Position numbers and translations under genes: made by a program. A DNA stretch of 64,000 nt from Micromonospora gifhornensis (GTDB lineage: Bacteria; Actinomycetota; Actinomycetes; Mycobacteriales; Micromonosporaceae), in the NCBI RefSeq assembly GCF_016863515.1, contig NZ_BOPA01000014.1, positions 248,001 through 312,000 of the forward strand, read 5' to 3'. This document shows positions 9,000 to 16,309 of the stretch, in pieces (the first letter of the stretch is position 1; the number at the start of each line of letters is the position of its first letter). Below the pieces are notes generated by a model. The model did not search any database. It was not told the DNA's origin and was given only the letters and a program-made list of their open reading frames with translations.

Positions 9000-10385
9000 G
9001 TGCATACGCACACACTCAGCGGTGATGTCCTCGCGCTGTTGCGTACCGCGCTGACCGGCGCCGCCGACCGTCCCCTCGTGCTGCTCGGTAACTTCGAGGT
9101 CGAGGACCACTGGGCGAAGGGCGAAGCGGGCCTGCCCGGGATCGTGATGCCCGCCAGCCGGGTCATCGTGAACCGGATGGACGAATGCGCGCTGTTGCTC
9201 GCCGGCCCGGACGACCACGTCGTGCTCAAGGCCGCGCCCGACGAGGAGTACCTGCGCTACCTCGGCGGCCTGGGACTGGCGCTGCCCCGGATCCTGACCG
9301 TCGCCACCGGGCAGCCGCAGCGCACGGTGAGCGAGGACGCAGTGGCCGATCCGCGGCTGGTGGCCACGCTCGGCGGGTTGGTCGCTACCGGTGCGCACCT
9401 GTGGCCGCACGGCGTGTCGGTGGTCGAGGAACGCCTGGCGGAACTCGCCGGGCTGCCGCTGGCGGCACCGACGGCCGCCGTCTGCAAGCGGGTCAACAGC
9501 AAGATCTATAGCCGGTTGCTCGCCGACGAGGTGGGGCTGCCGCAGCCGGAGGGCACGGTCTGCCGCGACCTCGACGAGCTGGACCGTGCGATCCGACGCG
9601 CCGGCAGCTGGTTGGACGCCGGACGGCCGGTCGTCCTCAAGGACGCCTTCGGTGTCTCCGGCCGGGGCATCATGGTGGTCCGCGACACCCGGCGACTCGC
9701 GCAACTGCACGCGCTGATCGCCCGCCGGGCCCGCCGCGACGCCGGCCGGGTCGGCCTGGTCATGGAGGAATGGCTGCCCAAGCGCCACGACCTCAACTAC
9801 CAGCTGACCGTCGACCGCGCCGGTGACGTGCACTTCGACGTGATCAAGGAGGCGATCACCAGCGACGGCGTGCACCAGGGGCATCGCATGCCGGCGCCCC
9901 TGACGGAACCGCAGCACCGGCAGGTACGTTCCGCCGCCGCGGCGATCGGCCGCCGCCTGGCCGCCGACGGGTACTTCGGGGTGGTCGGGGTGGACGCCCT
10001 GACCACCACCGACGGCCGGCTCTACCCGATGATCGAGATCAACGCGCGCAACAACATGTCCACCTACCAGGAGCGGCTGCGGCGGACCTGGTTCGGCCCG
10101 GACACGGTCGCGTTGGCCCGGCAGTACCCCCTGCGGCTGACCAGAGCGCTGCCCTTCGGCGAGCTGCGGGCACTGCTGGACGGCGTACTCGCCGACCGGC
10201 CGGACCGGCCCGGCCTGGTGATCAACAATTTCGCCACCGTGAACGCCGCCAGCGGTGCGGGTACCGACTTCGGCGGTCGGCTCTACGGCGTGGTGGCCGC
10301 CGACTCCGCCCAGCAGGTCGCCGCCCTCGACCGGGAGGTCACCGAACGGTTGCGGAACTGCTCCGCGACCGTCGCGCAATCCTAG
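9000..10385 (+). CDS. ATP-grasp ligase resembling the butirosin amino acid:carrier ligase BtrJ
   Basis: A 461-residue ATP-grasp protein. Seen: Lys214 and the nucleotide loop KDAFGVSGRG (214-223), and the metal-binding motif MIEINARNNMSTY; the N-terminal 200 residues form a separate lobe. Its length, its start next to a carrier protein gene, and the nearby decarboxylase and BtrH-like genes suggest it loads an amino acid onto the carrier, as BtrJ loads glutamate on BtrI. The GTG start has GGAGAG with 6-nt spacing and lies 25 nt after the KAS III-like gene. A peptide-ligase role is the main alternative. Assignment to the BtrJ type rests on context and overall pattern, not an alignment. Confidence 0.75.
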   Translation: MHTHTLSGDVLALLRTALTGAADRPLVLLGNFEVEDHWAKGEAGLPGIVMPASRVIVNRMDECALLLAGPDDHVVLKAAPDEEYLRYLGGLGLALPRILTVATGQPQRTVSEDAVADPRLVATLGGLVATGAHLWPHGVSVVEERLAELAGLPLAAPTAAVCKRVNSKIYSRLLADEVGLPQPEGTVCRDLDELDRAIRRAGSWLDAGRPVVLKDAFGVSGRGIMVVRDTRRLAQLHALIARRARRDAGRVGLVMEEWLPKRHDLNYQLTVDRAGDVHFDVIKEAITSDGVHQGHRMPAPLTEPQHRQVRSAAAAIGRRLAADGYFGVVGVDALTTTDGRLYPMIEINARNNMSTYQERLRRTWFGPDTVALARQYPLRLTRALPFGELRALLDGVLADRPDRPGLVINNFATVNAASGAGTDFGGRLYGVVAADSAQQVAALDREVTERLRNCSATVAQS

Positions 10386-10395
10386 CCACCAGCCG

Positions 10396-10413
10396 ATCGG
10401 CGTCGGCCGATCA
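10396..10413. repeat. Short inverted repeat after the ATP-grasp gene
   Basis: GATCGGC and its complement with a 4-nt loop lie 10 nt after the ATP-grasp stop, just before a stronger hairpin. It may be part of a transcript-processing or attenuation structure. Confidence 0.35.
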
Positions 10414-10429
10414 GCTCCGCCGTACCCCG

Positions 10430-10454
10430 GGCCGATGCGCCCCGCATCGGCCCA
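10430..10454 (+). terminator. Hairpin between the ATP-grasp and carrier protein genes
   Basis: A perfect 11-bp stem (10430-10440 and 10444-10454) with a CCC loop, in a 121-nt gap inside an otherwise tightly packed run of genes. It may terminate or attenuate transcription, or stabilise the upstream message, adjusting expression of the carrier protein relative to the ligase. Confidence 0.55.
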
Positions 10455-10506
10455 CCCCACCGGTCCCGTCCGCTCGGCGGGGACCGCGACCAGACAGGGA
10501 GACGAC

Positions 10507-10797
10507 ATGAGCGACGCGACCATCGGTGCTGCTCCGCAGGCTGTCGCCGGTGACATCACTAACGTGGTGGTCGGTGCCCTCGGGCAGATGTTGAGCCGCG
10601 ACCCGGCGAGCATCTCCACCCAGCTACGGCTCTTCGAAGACCTCTCCTTCGACTCCACCAGCGTGCTGGAACTGCTCATCCAACTGGAGGCGGAGCTGGA
10701 CGTCGAGTTCGACACCGACACCCTGGAACCGGCCGACTTCGAGACCGTCGGCGCGCTCGTCGCCTACGTCGCCGGCCAGGTTGAGGAGAACGCCTGA
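10507..10797 (+). CDS. Acyl carrier protein 1
   Basis: A 96-residue carrier protein. The phosphopantetheine attachment site is Ser50 in SFDSTSVLEL, a DST variant of the usual DSL. The helix after it and the acidic surface (EAELDVEFDTD) are typical. It starts at ATG with GGGAG upstream and ends in a TGATG overlap with the next gene, implying coupled translation. The adjacent ATP-grasp ligase is the likely loading enzyme and the phosphopantetheinyl transferase at 13590 the likely activator. It is one of three free-standing carriers in the cluster, each with a different motif. Confidence 0.92.
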   Translation: MSDATIGAAPQAVAGDITNVVVGALGQMLSRDPASISTQLRLFEDLSFDSTSVLELLIQLEAELDVEFDTDTLEPADFETVGALVAYVAGQVEENA

Positions 10798-11675
10798 TGT
10801 ACGTCACCGCGCCGGGGCGTCGGTCGCAGACCGGCACCCCGCTGGGGCATGCCGCACCACTCGGCCTCGCCCGGGCGGTGCACCAGGTGTTCGGTCCCGG
10901 TGGGCCGTTCGGCAACGACGACCACATCTACTACCCGGACCTGATGCGTTCCTACGGCACGACCTGCCCGCCCGACGCGTTCGAGGGGCGACGCAACTCC
11001 TTCACCGACATGCTCACCGCGGTCCTGCCCCGGCTGCGTCCGTACGCCGACGGGTTCGACCTGGCCGTCCTCGCCGCCGCCACCCCCGACTCGCAGCCGG
11101 GCTTCCCGATGTGCCACCTGAGCAACCTGGTGCCCGACGCCGGGCTCGCCTTCGCCGTACTCGACCAGGGCCTGGTCACCGCGTTCACGGCGCTACAGGT
11201 GCTGGCCAACCGGTCCCGCCGCGACGGTGCTGGCCGGCTGCTACTCGTCGTGGTCGATCAGTCTGTGTTGCTGCACGACCTGCCGGTGCCGCAGCGGCTG
11301 CGCGTCGCGCGCGACGCGGTGGTCGTGCTGGCGTTCGACCCCGTGGCCGACGGCGGCCGGCTGTACCCGCCGAGCAGTGCGCCGACGGTGTCCCGGACGC
11401 CGCAGGCGGCCCTCGCCGAGGCTCTGGCCGAACAGAAACCGCAGGTACTCGTAACGGGGGCGGGCCTGGCCGGGCGACTGCCCACGGTGCCGGACGACAC
11501 CCTGGTGCTGCCGGCGCCGCTCGGGCAACCGGTCACCGGAGTCTGGCAGGAGGTGGCCGCCCGGCTGCCACAGTGGCAGGTCGACGGGGCGCGCGTCCTG
11601 ATCGCCGACCACGACGCCGACCAGGAGCGGCTCGCCACCTGCCTGCTTGACGTCCCGGCCGGGGGAAAGGGATGA
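10797..11675 (+). CDS. Ketosynthase-like (thiolase-fold) protein without active-site Cys
   Basis: A 292-residue protein whose middle (about 85-180) has the pattern of the KAS core: a hydrophobic strand (DLAVLAAATPDS), a segment where the nucleophile elbow should be, a long helix (AFAVLDQGLVTAFTALQVL) and a strand (LLLVVVDQSVLLHD). The expected active-site Cys is not found; the nearby sequence is CHLSNLVPDAG. It may be a non-catalytic partner of the KAS III-like enzyme at 8039, comparable in idea to a chain-length factor, or a scaffold. It overlaps the carrier protein stop by one base and the next start by four. The family assignment is tentative. Confidence 0.6.
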   Translation: MYVTAPGRRSQTGTPLGHAAPLGLARAVHQVFGPGGPFGNDDHIYYPDLMRSYGTTCPPDAFEGRRNSFTDMLTAVLPRLRPYADGFDLAVLAAATPDSQPGFPMCHLSNLVPDAGLAFAVLDQGLVTAFTALQVLANRSRRDGAGRLLLVVVDQSVLLHDLPVPQRLRVARDAVVVLAFDPVADGGRLYPPSSAPTVSRTPQAALAEALAEQKPQVLVTGAGLAGRLPTVPDDTLVLPAPLGQPVTGVWQEVAARLPQWQVDGARVLIADHDADQERLATCLLDVPAGGKG

Positions 11676-12382
11676 CTGTCGATGCCGTGGCCCAGTGGAC
11701 CCGACCGTACGACCGGGCCCGGTCGTACGGTGTCGAGGCCGCTCTCGCCGACCTCTACGACCGGATCGCCGGGGGTTCGCTGGTCGCCGGACCCACCGGT
11801 CAGGCACTGGCACCAGGTCCGGTCGGCCGCGCCGCCGAGCGGGTGTGGCCCGGCGGGACACCGCTGCGCGGGCTCGCCGGTGTCACCACCGTCGCCCTGC
11901 CCGCGCCGGTGCGCGACGCCGACCTGACGGCCTTGCGCGGACTGCCCGGCCCGGACCGGTCCGGGTGGGCGTCGTACCGGATCTGGCTGCTCGGCCTGGC
12001 TTGGCTGCGGCTGGGCAGCTCGGCGGGGCTGCTGGACAGGATCCGCGCCCACCTGGCCGGCCGGCGGGCCGCCGACGGTCCCCTGCTGCGCCAGCAGCTC
12101 GTGCAGGCCGCCCTCGCCGAGGCGGTCACCGACCAGCTCACCGTCCAGGCGCTGCTGACCGACGCGGACCGGCCCGCCGAATCCGACCCGGACCCGTCCG
12201 CCGAATCGGTCGCCGACCTGGTGCAGGCGCACCACCAGCTGACCGCCGCGGACCACGCGCTGCTGCCGGTACTCGGCGCCGCCGGGTTCACCCAGGACGG
12301 CCCCGGACGGGCCGTGTACCTGTCCCACCTGCTCGCCGACGTGTACCTGCCGGCCCACCACGACGTGCGGCCGCCGACGTGA
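11672..12382 (+). CDS. Acyl-CoA dehydrogenase C-terminal-like protein
   Basis: A 236-residue protein with no full match to a known enzyme. The helical C-terminal part (about 105-228) resembles the C-terminal helical domain of acyl-CoA dehydrogenases, including a stretch like the flavin/partner loop (VLGAAGFTQDGPGRAVYL). The N-terminal acyl-CoA dehydrogenase domains and the catalytic Glu motif are not visible. It overlaps the previous gene by 4 nt (ATGA) and is followed 14 nt later by a full-length acyl-CoA dehydrogenase. The two may form a heteromer, as seen for some paired acyl-CoA dehydrogenases. Confidence in coding is high, in function low. Confidence 0.6.
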   Translation: MTVDAVAQWTRPYDRARSYGVEAALADLYDRIAGGSLVAGPTGQALAPGPVGRAAERVWPGGTPLRGLAGVTTVALPAPVRDADLTALRGLPGPDRSGWASYRIWLLGLAWLRLGSSAGLLDRIRAHLAGRRAADGPLLRQQLVQAALAEAVTDQLTVQALLTDADRPAESDPDPSAESVADLVQAHHQLTAADHALLPVLGAAGFTQDGPGRAVYLSHLLADVYLPAHHDVRPPT

Positions 12383-12396
12383 GGAGGTGACCACCC

Positions 12397-13593
12397 GTGC
12401 CCCAGCTCGACGACCGGCTGCGGCTGCTGCGCCGGCACGCCCGTGGTTGGGCCGCCGAGTTGCGCCCGTACGCCCTGGACCTGGACGGCGATCCCGACGT
12501 GGTGCTGCGGCTGCTCGACGCGCCCGCGTTCCACCACGCGGCCCACCTGCAGATCCCGGCCGCGTTCAACCCGGCGCCGCTGGTCCTGGCGGGTGAACGC
12601 TTCCTGCTCACCTCGGCGCTGGAGCGGGTGGTGTTCTGCGAGGAGATCGCCCGCGGCGACCTGGGCATGATGCTGGCGCTACCCGGCGCGTCGATGTCCG
12701 GCGTACTCGTCGCCGCCATCGGCGACCGCAGCCAGCAGGAATGGTTCTACGGCCGGCTCCTGGCCCGACCCACCTGGACCTTCTTCGCCCTCACCGAGCC
12801 TGACGGCGGCACCGACGCCGCCGGTCTGCGTACCCGTGCCACCGAGTCTACCGACGGTTCCGGTTGGCGCCTGACCGGGCGCAAGCGCTACATCAGCAAC
12901 GCCCTGCGCGCGTCCATGGGAGTGGTGTTCCACCGCACCGGCGATGGGCCCCTCGGCCTCGGCGCGGCGCTGGTCGACACCACCGCCGCCGGCTTCACCG
13001 CCACCGCCGTGCCCACCCTCGGGGTGCGTGGCGCCCAGCTCGGCGCGCTGCACCTCGACGCGGTGCCGATCGCCGCCGAGCAGTTGCTCGGGCGGCACCT
13101 CTCACCGATGCGCCGGGGCAGTTGGGGCTGGCAGCGGACGTTCAACCTGCTGCGTCCCACGGTGGCGGCGATGGCCGTGGGACTGGCACAGGCCGCCTGC
13201 GACTACGTCCGCGAACACCGCCGCGTGCTGCGCCCGGACGAACGCGACGTGCTGGCGCGGGTCGCGGGGGAGATCGAGGGGGTACGCCGGCTGACCCGCC
13301 GGGCGGCCGTGGCGGTCGACGCCGACAGCGGCAGCGGGCACCTCGCCTCGGCCGCGAAGCTGCGGGCCACCCGGTTGGCCATCGGTGTGACCAGGTGGGC
13401 GCTGGGCAGCTTTGGGCCGGGCGCCCGACTCGACCAGCCGCTGCTGGACAAGTTCGCGCGGGACGCCGGGGCGCTGGAGTACATGGAGGGCACCGGCAAC
13501 GTGCAACGGCTGGCGGTGGCGGCCGCACTGGACCGTGGCGCCTTCGACGGGTACCCGTCCGCCGGCGCCGCCGCCACGACGGGTGGCCGGTGA
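12397..13593 (+). CDS. Acyl-CoA (acyl-carrier) dehydrogenase
   Basis: A 398-residue flavoprotein of the acyl-CoA dehydrogenase family, expected to introduce an alpha,beta double bond into an acyl thioester. Seen: the flavin-binding segment FALTEPDGGTDAAG (130-143) and the catalytic base candidate Glu364 in EYMEGTGNVQRL, matching the YEGT motif. The GTG start has GGAGGT 8 nt upstream, and the stop overlaps the next start (GTGA). In this operon the substrate is probably bound to a carrier protein. With the MaoC-like hydratase at 24103 it could desaturate and then hydrate a short acyl chain. Confidence 0.9.
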   Translation: MPQLDDRLRLLRRHARGWAAELRPYALDLDGDPDVVLRLLDAPAFHHAAHLQIPAAFNPAPLVLAGERFLLTSALERVVFCEEIARGDLGMMLALPGASMSGVLVAAIGDRSQQEWFYGRLLARPTWTFFALTEPDGGTDAAGLRTRATESTDGSGWRLTGRKRYISNALRASMGVVFHRTGDGPLGLGAALVDTTAAGFTATAVPTLGVRGAQLGALHLDAVPIAAEQLLGRHLSPMRRGSWGWQRTFNLLRPTVAAMAVGLAQAACDYVREHRRVLRPDERDVLARVAGEIEGVRRLTRRAAVAVDADSGSGHLASAAKLRATRLAIGVTRWALGSFGPGARLDQPLLDKFARDAGALEYMEGTGNVQRLAVAAALDRGAFDGYPSAGAAATTGGR

Positions 13594-14336
13594 CCGCACC
13601 CGGCGTGGTACACGTCTGGCGGCTCGGGCTGGAACTGCCCGCGTCGCAGGCCCGGGTCTTCGATGAACTGCTGAGCCCGGCCGAACGGGCCCGCCGGGAC
13701 GGCTACGCCGACCGGGCCTTACGGCGCCGCTTCCTGGCCGTGTACGGGTCGCTGCGGGTCATCCTCGGCGCCTACCGGACAGAACCGGCCGCGCGGGTGC
13801 CGCTGCGTACCGGGCGATGGGGCAAGCCGTTGCTTGACGACGACGGGCCGCGCTTCAACATTTCGCACTCCGGACGGTGCGCGCTGCTGGCGGTGAGCGC
13901 CGAACGCGACGTCGGCGTCGACGTCGAACAGGCCCGTCCCGGCCGACTGGTCGAGCCGTTCGCCCGCCGCTACTTTCCGCCGGCCGAGGCGCGGTTGGTC
14001 GCCACGGCCGCACCGGCCGAGCGGACCGCGCTGCACCTGACGCTCTGGACCCGCAAGGAGGCGTGCGTCAAGGCCGCTGGGGACCGCCTGTTGAACGGGC
14101 TCGACCTACCGGTGGCGGGCCCCGACGGGCTGCTCGTGCAGCAGCCCGGCGGACGGCTCCCGGGCCCGTGGCGGGTACGCGACCTGCGGGTGCCACCCGG
14201 CTACCGGGGCAGCGTCGCGCTGGCCGGCACCGAGCCGTTCGACATCGAGTACCGGCACTGCCGCCCGGTGGACCTCGCCCGGGTGTCGACCGGCGCGGTG
14301 CTCGCGTCGCCAAACAACGACGCGTTCGGCGGGTGA
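13590..14336 (+). CDS. Sfp-type 4'-phosphopantetheinyl transferase
   Basis: A 248-residue enzyme transferring phosphopantetheine from CoA to the Ser of carrier proteins. Seen: the magnesium site Asp111 and Glu113 in GVDVEQARP, and the second motif with Trp153, Lys156, Glu157 and Lys161 (LWTRKEACVKAAGDRL). The upstream ISHS motif (91-94) is also present. It starts at GTG in a 4-nt overlap with the acyl-CoA dehydrogenase stop. It is the last gene of the plus-strand operon, and a hairpin overlaps its stop codon. It should activate all three carriers. Confidence 0.95.
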   Translation: MTAPGVVHVWRLGLELPASQARVFDELLSPAERARRDGYADRALRRRFLAVYGSLRVILGAYRTEPAARVPLRTGRWGKPLLDDDGPRFNISHSGRCALLAVSAERDVGVDVEQARPGRLVEPFARRYFPPAEARLVATAAPAERTALHLTLWTRKEACVKAAGDRLLNGLDLPVAGPDGLLVQQPGGRLPGPWRVRDLRVPPGYRGSVALAGTEPFDIEYRHCRPVDLARVSTGAVLASPNNDAFGG

Positions 14337-14352
14337 CCCCAGGTCACCCGCC
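14328..14352. terminator. Perfect hairpin between convergent genes
   Basis: An 11-bp perfect stem (14328-14338 and 14342-14352) with a 3-nt loop that contains the stop codon of the phosphopantetheinyl transferase gene. The convergent decarboxylase gene ends 58 nt further on. Confidence 0.75.
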
Positions 14353-14409
14353 GATGTCCGCCGTGACCGGCCGCCCGCTGGCGAGGCCGATCACCGGCCG
14401 ACCCCGCCG

Positions 14410-15702
14410 TCAGCGCACCGGCACGGCCGGTCGGGCCCGCAGCGCGCCCGGCAGGTGCTGGCGGCGCATCATGTCCTCGGGGCGGTCGCGCTCGCGCACC
14501 AGGTAGGGCCGTCCATCGTGGACCAGGACCTCCGCGGGGTAGCCGTGGCTGAGGAACTGCACTGGTGAGGCGGTCGGCCCGTACGCTCCGGACCGGAGCA
14601 CACCGAGCAGATCGCCGGTACGCAGCGGCGGAAGCATGACGTTCTTGCCGAGCGTGTCGTTGGGCGTACACAGCGGCCCGGTCACCTGCCACGGCTCCGC
14701 CGCTCCGGTGGCCGTGCCCAGCAACCGGATCGGGAAGTTGCGCTTGACGTAGGAGCCGATGCCGACCGCCGCCATGTGGTGGTGGGTGCCGCCGTCGGTG
14801 ACCGCGAACCGTTGACCGAGCGAACTCTTGAGGTAGCGGACCCGGACCACGTAGATGCCGCTCGGTGCGGTCAGGTAGCGCCCCAGTTCCATCACCAACC
14901 GGGTACCGGGGTGCCGGGCCCGGAACTCGCCGAGCACCGGGTTGAGCAGACCGGCGAGGGTGTCGACGTCGAGGTCCTGTTCGTTGTCGAAGTACGCGAC
15001 CCCCAGACCGCCGCCGACGTCGACCAGTTCCAGCGGGAAGTCGAGCCGCGCGGAGAGCCGCTCGGCCAGCTCGAAGATGCGCCGGCTGTTGTCCGCGACC
15101 ACCCCTGGGTCGAGGATGCGGGTCCCCATGTAGACGTGTACGCCCATCAGCCGGACACCGGGGTAGCGGCTGCTCAGCCCGTTCTGCCGCATCAGCTCGT
15201 CCTCGTCGATGCCGAACTGCCGTGGCCGTCCGCCCATGGTCAGGCCCGAACCCTTGACGCTGAAGTTCGGATTGACCCGTAGCGCCACCGGAGCGATCGT
15301 GCCCGCCGCCCGGGCCAGGCTGTCGATGAGCCGCAGCTCACCGAGGGACTCGCAGACGATCGCGTGGATCCGCTGGGCCAGGCAGGCCTGCAACTCCTCG
15401 GCGCTCTTACCCGGGCCGAGGAAGATGATGTTCTCCGGGCGCACCCCGGCCCGGCGGGCGGTGAGCAGTTCGGTGAGGGACGAGACCTCGGCGTGCGCGC
15501 CGAGGCCGGCGAGCCGGGCGCAGATCGCCACATTGGGGTTTGCCTTCAGGGAGAAGAAGAAGTCTAGTCGGGGATCCAGCGCCGCCCGCAGCTGGCTGAA
15601 CTGGGCATCCAGCACCGCCGAGTCGTATACATACAGCGGGGTGCCGTACCGCGCCGCGAGTTCCTCGTACCGCACTCCCTGCACGTCGACATCGTCTGCC
15701 AT
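14410..15702 (-). CDS. PLP-dependent (LysA/BtrK-like) decarboxylase
   Basis: A 430-residue fold-type III PLP decarboxylase related to diaminopimelate decarboxylase. Seen: PLP-lysine Lys53 in FFSLKANPN, the phosphate-binding Gly cluster near 230 (VDVGGGLG), Glu272 in MELGRYL, and Cys345 in GPLCTPND, where LysA has CES.D. The family includes BtrK, which decarboxylates glutamyl-carrier in butirosin synthesis, and VinO of macrolactam starter pathways. With three carriers and ATP-grasp ligases nearby, decarboxylation of a carrier-bound amino acid is more likely than lysine synthesis. The ATG at 15702 has GGGAGG 7 nt upstream; upstream in-frame residues look non-coding. It is a single minus-strand gene between two plus-strand operons. 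Confidence 0.85.
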   Translation of the reverse strand: MADDVDVQGVRYEELAARYGTPLYVYDSAVLDAQFSQLRAALDPRLDFFFSLKANPNVAICARLAGLGAHAEVSSLTELLTARRAGVRPENIIFLGPGKSAEELQACLAQRIHAIVCESLGELRLIDSLARAAGTIAPVALRVNPNFSVKGSGLTMGGRPRQFGIDEDELMRQNGLSSRYPGVRLMGVHVYMGTRILDPGVVADNSRRIFELAERLSARLDFPLELVDVGGGLGVAYFDNEQDLDVDTLAGLLNPVLGEFRARHPGTRLVMELGRYLTAPSGIYVVRVRYLKSSLGQRFAVTDGGTHHHMAAVGIGSYVKRNFPIRLLGTATGAAEPWQVTGPLCTPNDTLGKNVMLPPLRTGDLLGVLRSGAYGPTASPVQFLSHGYPAEVLVHDGRPYLVRERDRPEDMMRRQHLPGALRARPAVPVR

Positions 15703-16006
15703 GCCACCGCCTCCCGGGTTCTGCCGTCCCTGGCCATTCTTGGCGCTGTACCGCCCAGGACAAGCCGCCAACGGGCGCTCGGACGGTCAGGGCGGGCAGC
15801 TACCGGAACACCGGTCGACGCCCCTGCGCCATACCCGTTCGCGCAGGGCAGTGGCGCGCTCAGTCGCGTCTTCTGCCCTAGCCCGGCGCGGGCGAACCTT
15901 GGTGGCACGGCGCCCGGGGAGGCCGGGCACGCATACGGCGTCGGGGCGCGCCCACCCGGCCACCGGCGCCGAGTGCACCCACCACCACGAACTGATCGGG
16001 GACGAT
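15703..16006. promoter_or_regulatory. Divergent intergenic region with an 8-bp inverted repeat
   Basis: The 304-bp gap between the decarboxylase (minus) and the second carrier protein (plus) has no recognised gene. It holds CCCTGCGC (15822-15829) and its complement (15841-15848), 11 bp apart, a possible operator. Promoters for both operons should be here, but no convincing -35/-10 pair was found. Confidence 0.4.
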
Positions 16007-16309
16007 ATGCGCAACGGACAACCCGATGTCAGCGCCACGATTGGTGAGCTGATGGGCGAGGCGCTGCTGCGCGACCCGCTCGCCCCCGACGAGGACTTCT
16101 TCGACTGCGGCGGCGACTCCGTCCGAGCCGTCGACGTGCTGCAACGACTCGTCGACGTCTGCCGGCCGGCCGGGCCGGAGGCCGCCGAGGCGCTGCGATC
16201 CACTCTGTTGGAGACCATCTTCGAGGACGCGACCCCGGCCGGGTTGGCGGCGGTCTGCGCCGCCCACGCGACAGTGCCGGGGCCGGTCGGCGGAGGGCAG
16301 CGTCATTGA
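16007..16309 (+). CDS. Carrier protein 2 (PCP/ACP type, GGDS motif)
   Basis: A 100-residue carrier protein with the phosphopantetheine site at Ser38 in FFDCGGDSVRAVDVL, the GGDS form typical of peptidyl carriers. It starts at ATG with GGGGA upstream. The next gene, an AMP-forming ligase, begins inside its stop codon and probably loads it. This pairing of free-standing adenylation enzyme and carrier resembles VinN/VinL or NRPS-like starter units, but no condensation domain exists in the window. Confidence 0.9.
   Translation: MRNGQPDVSATIGELMGEALLRDPLAPDEDFFDCGGDSVRAVDVLQRLVDVCRPAGPEAAEALRSTLLETIFEDATPAGLAAVCAAHATVPGPVGGGQRH

Noticed and set aside
14410..15702. Lysine-pathway diaminopimelate decarboxylase (lysA)
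   Set aside because: The fold fits, but the active-site Cys motif is CTPND rather than CES.D, and the neighbours are carrier-protein genes, so I did not give the lysA symbol.
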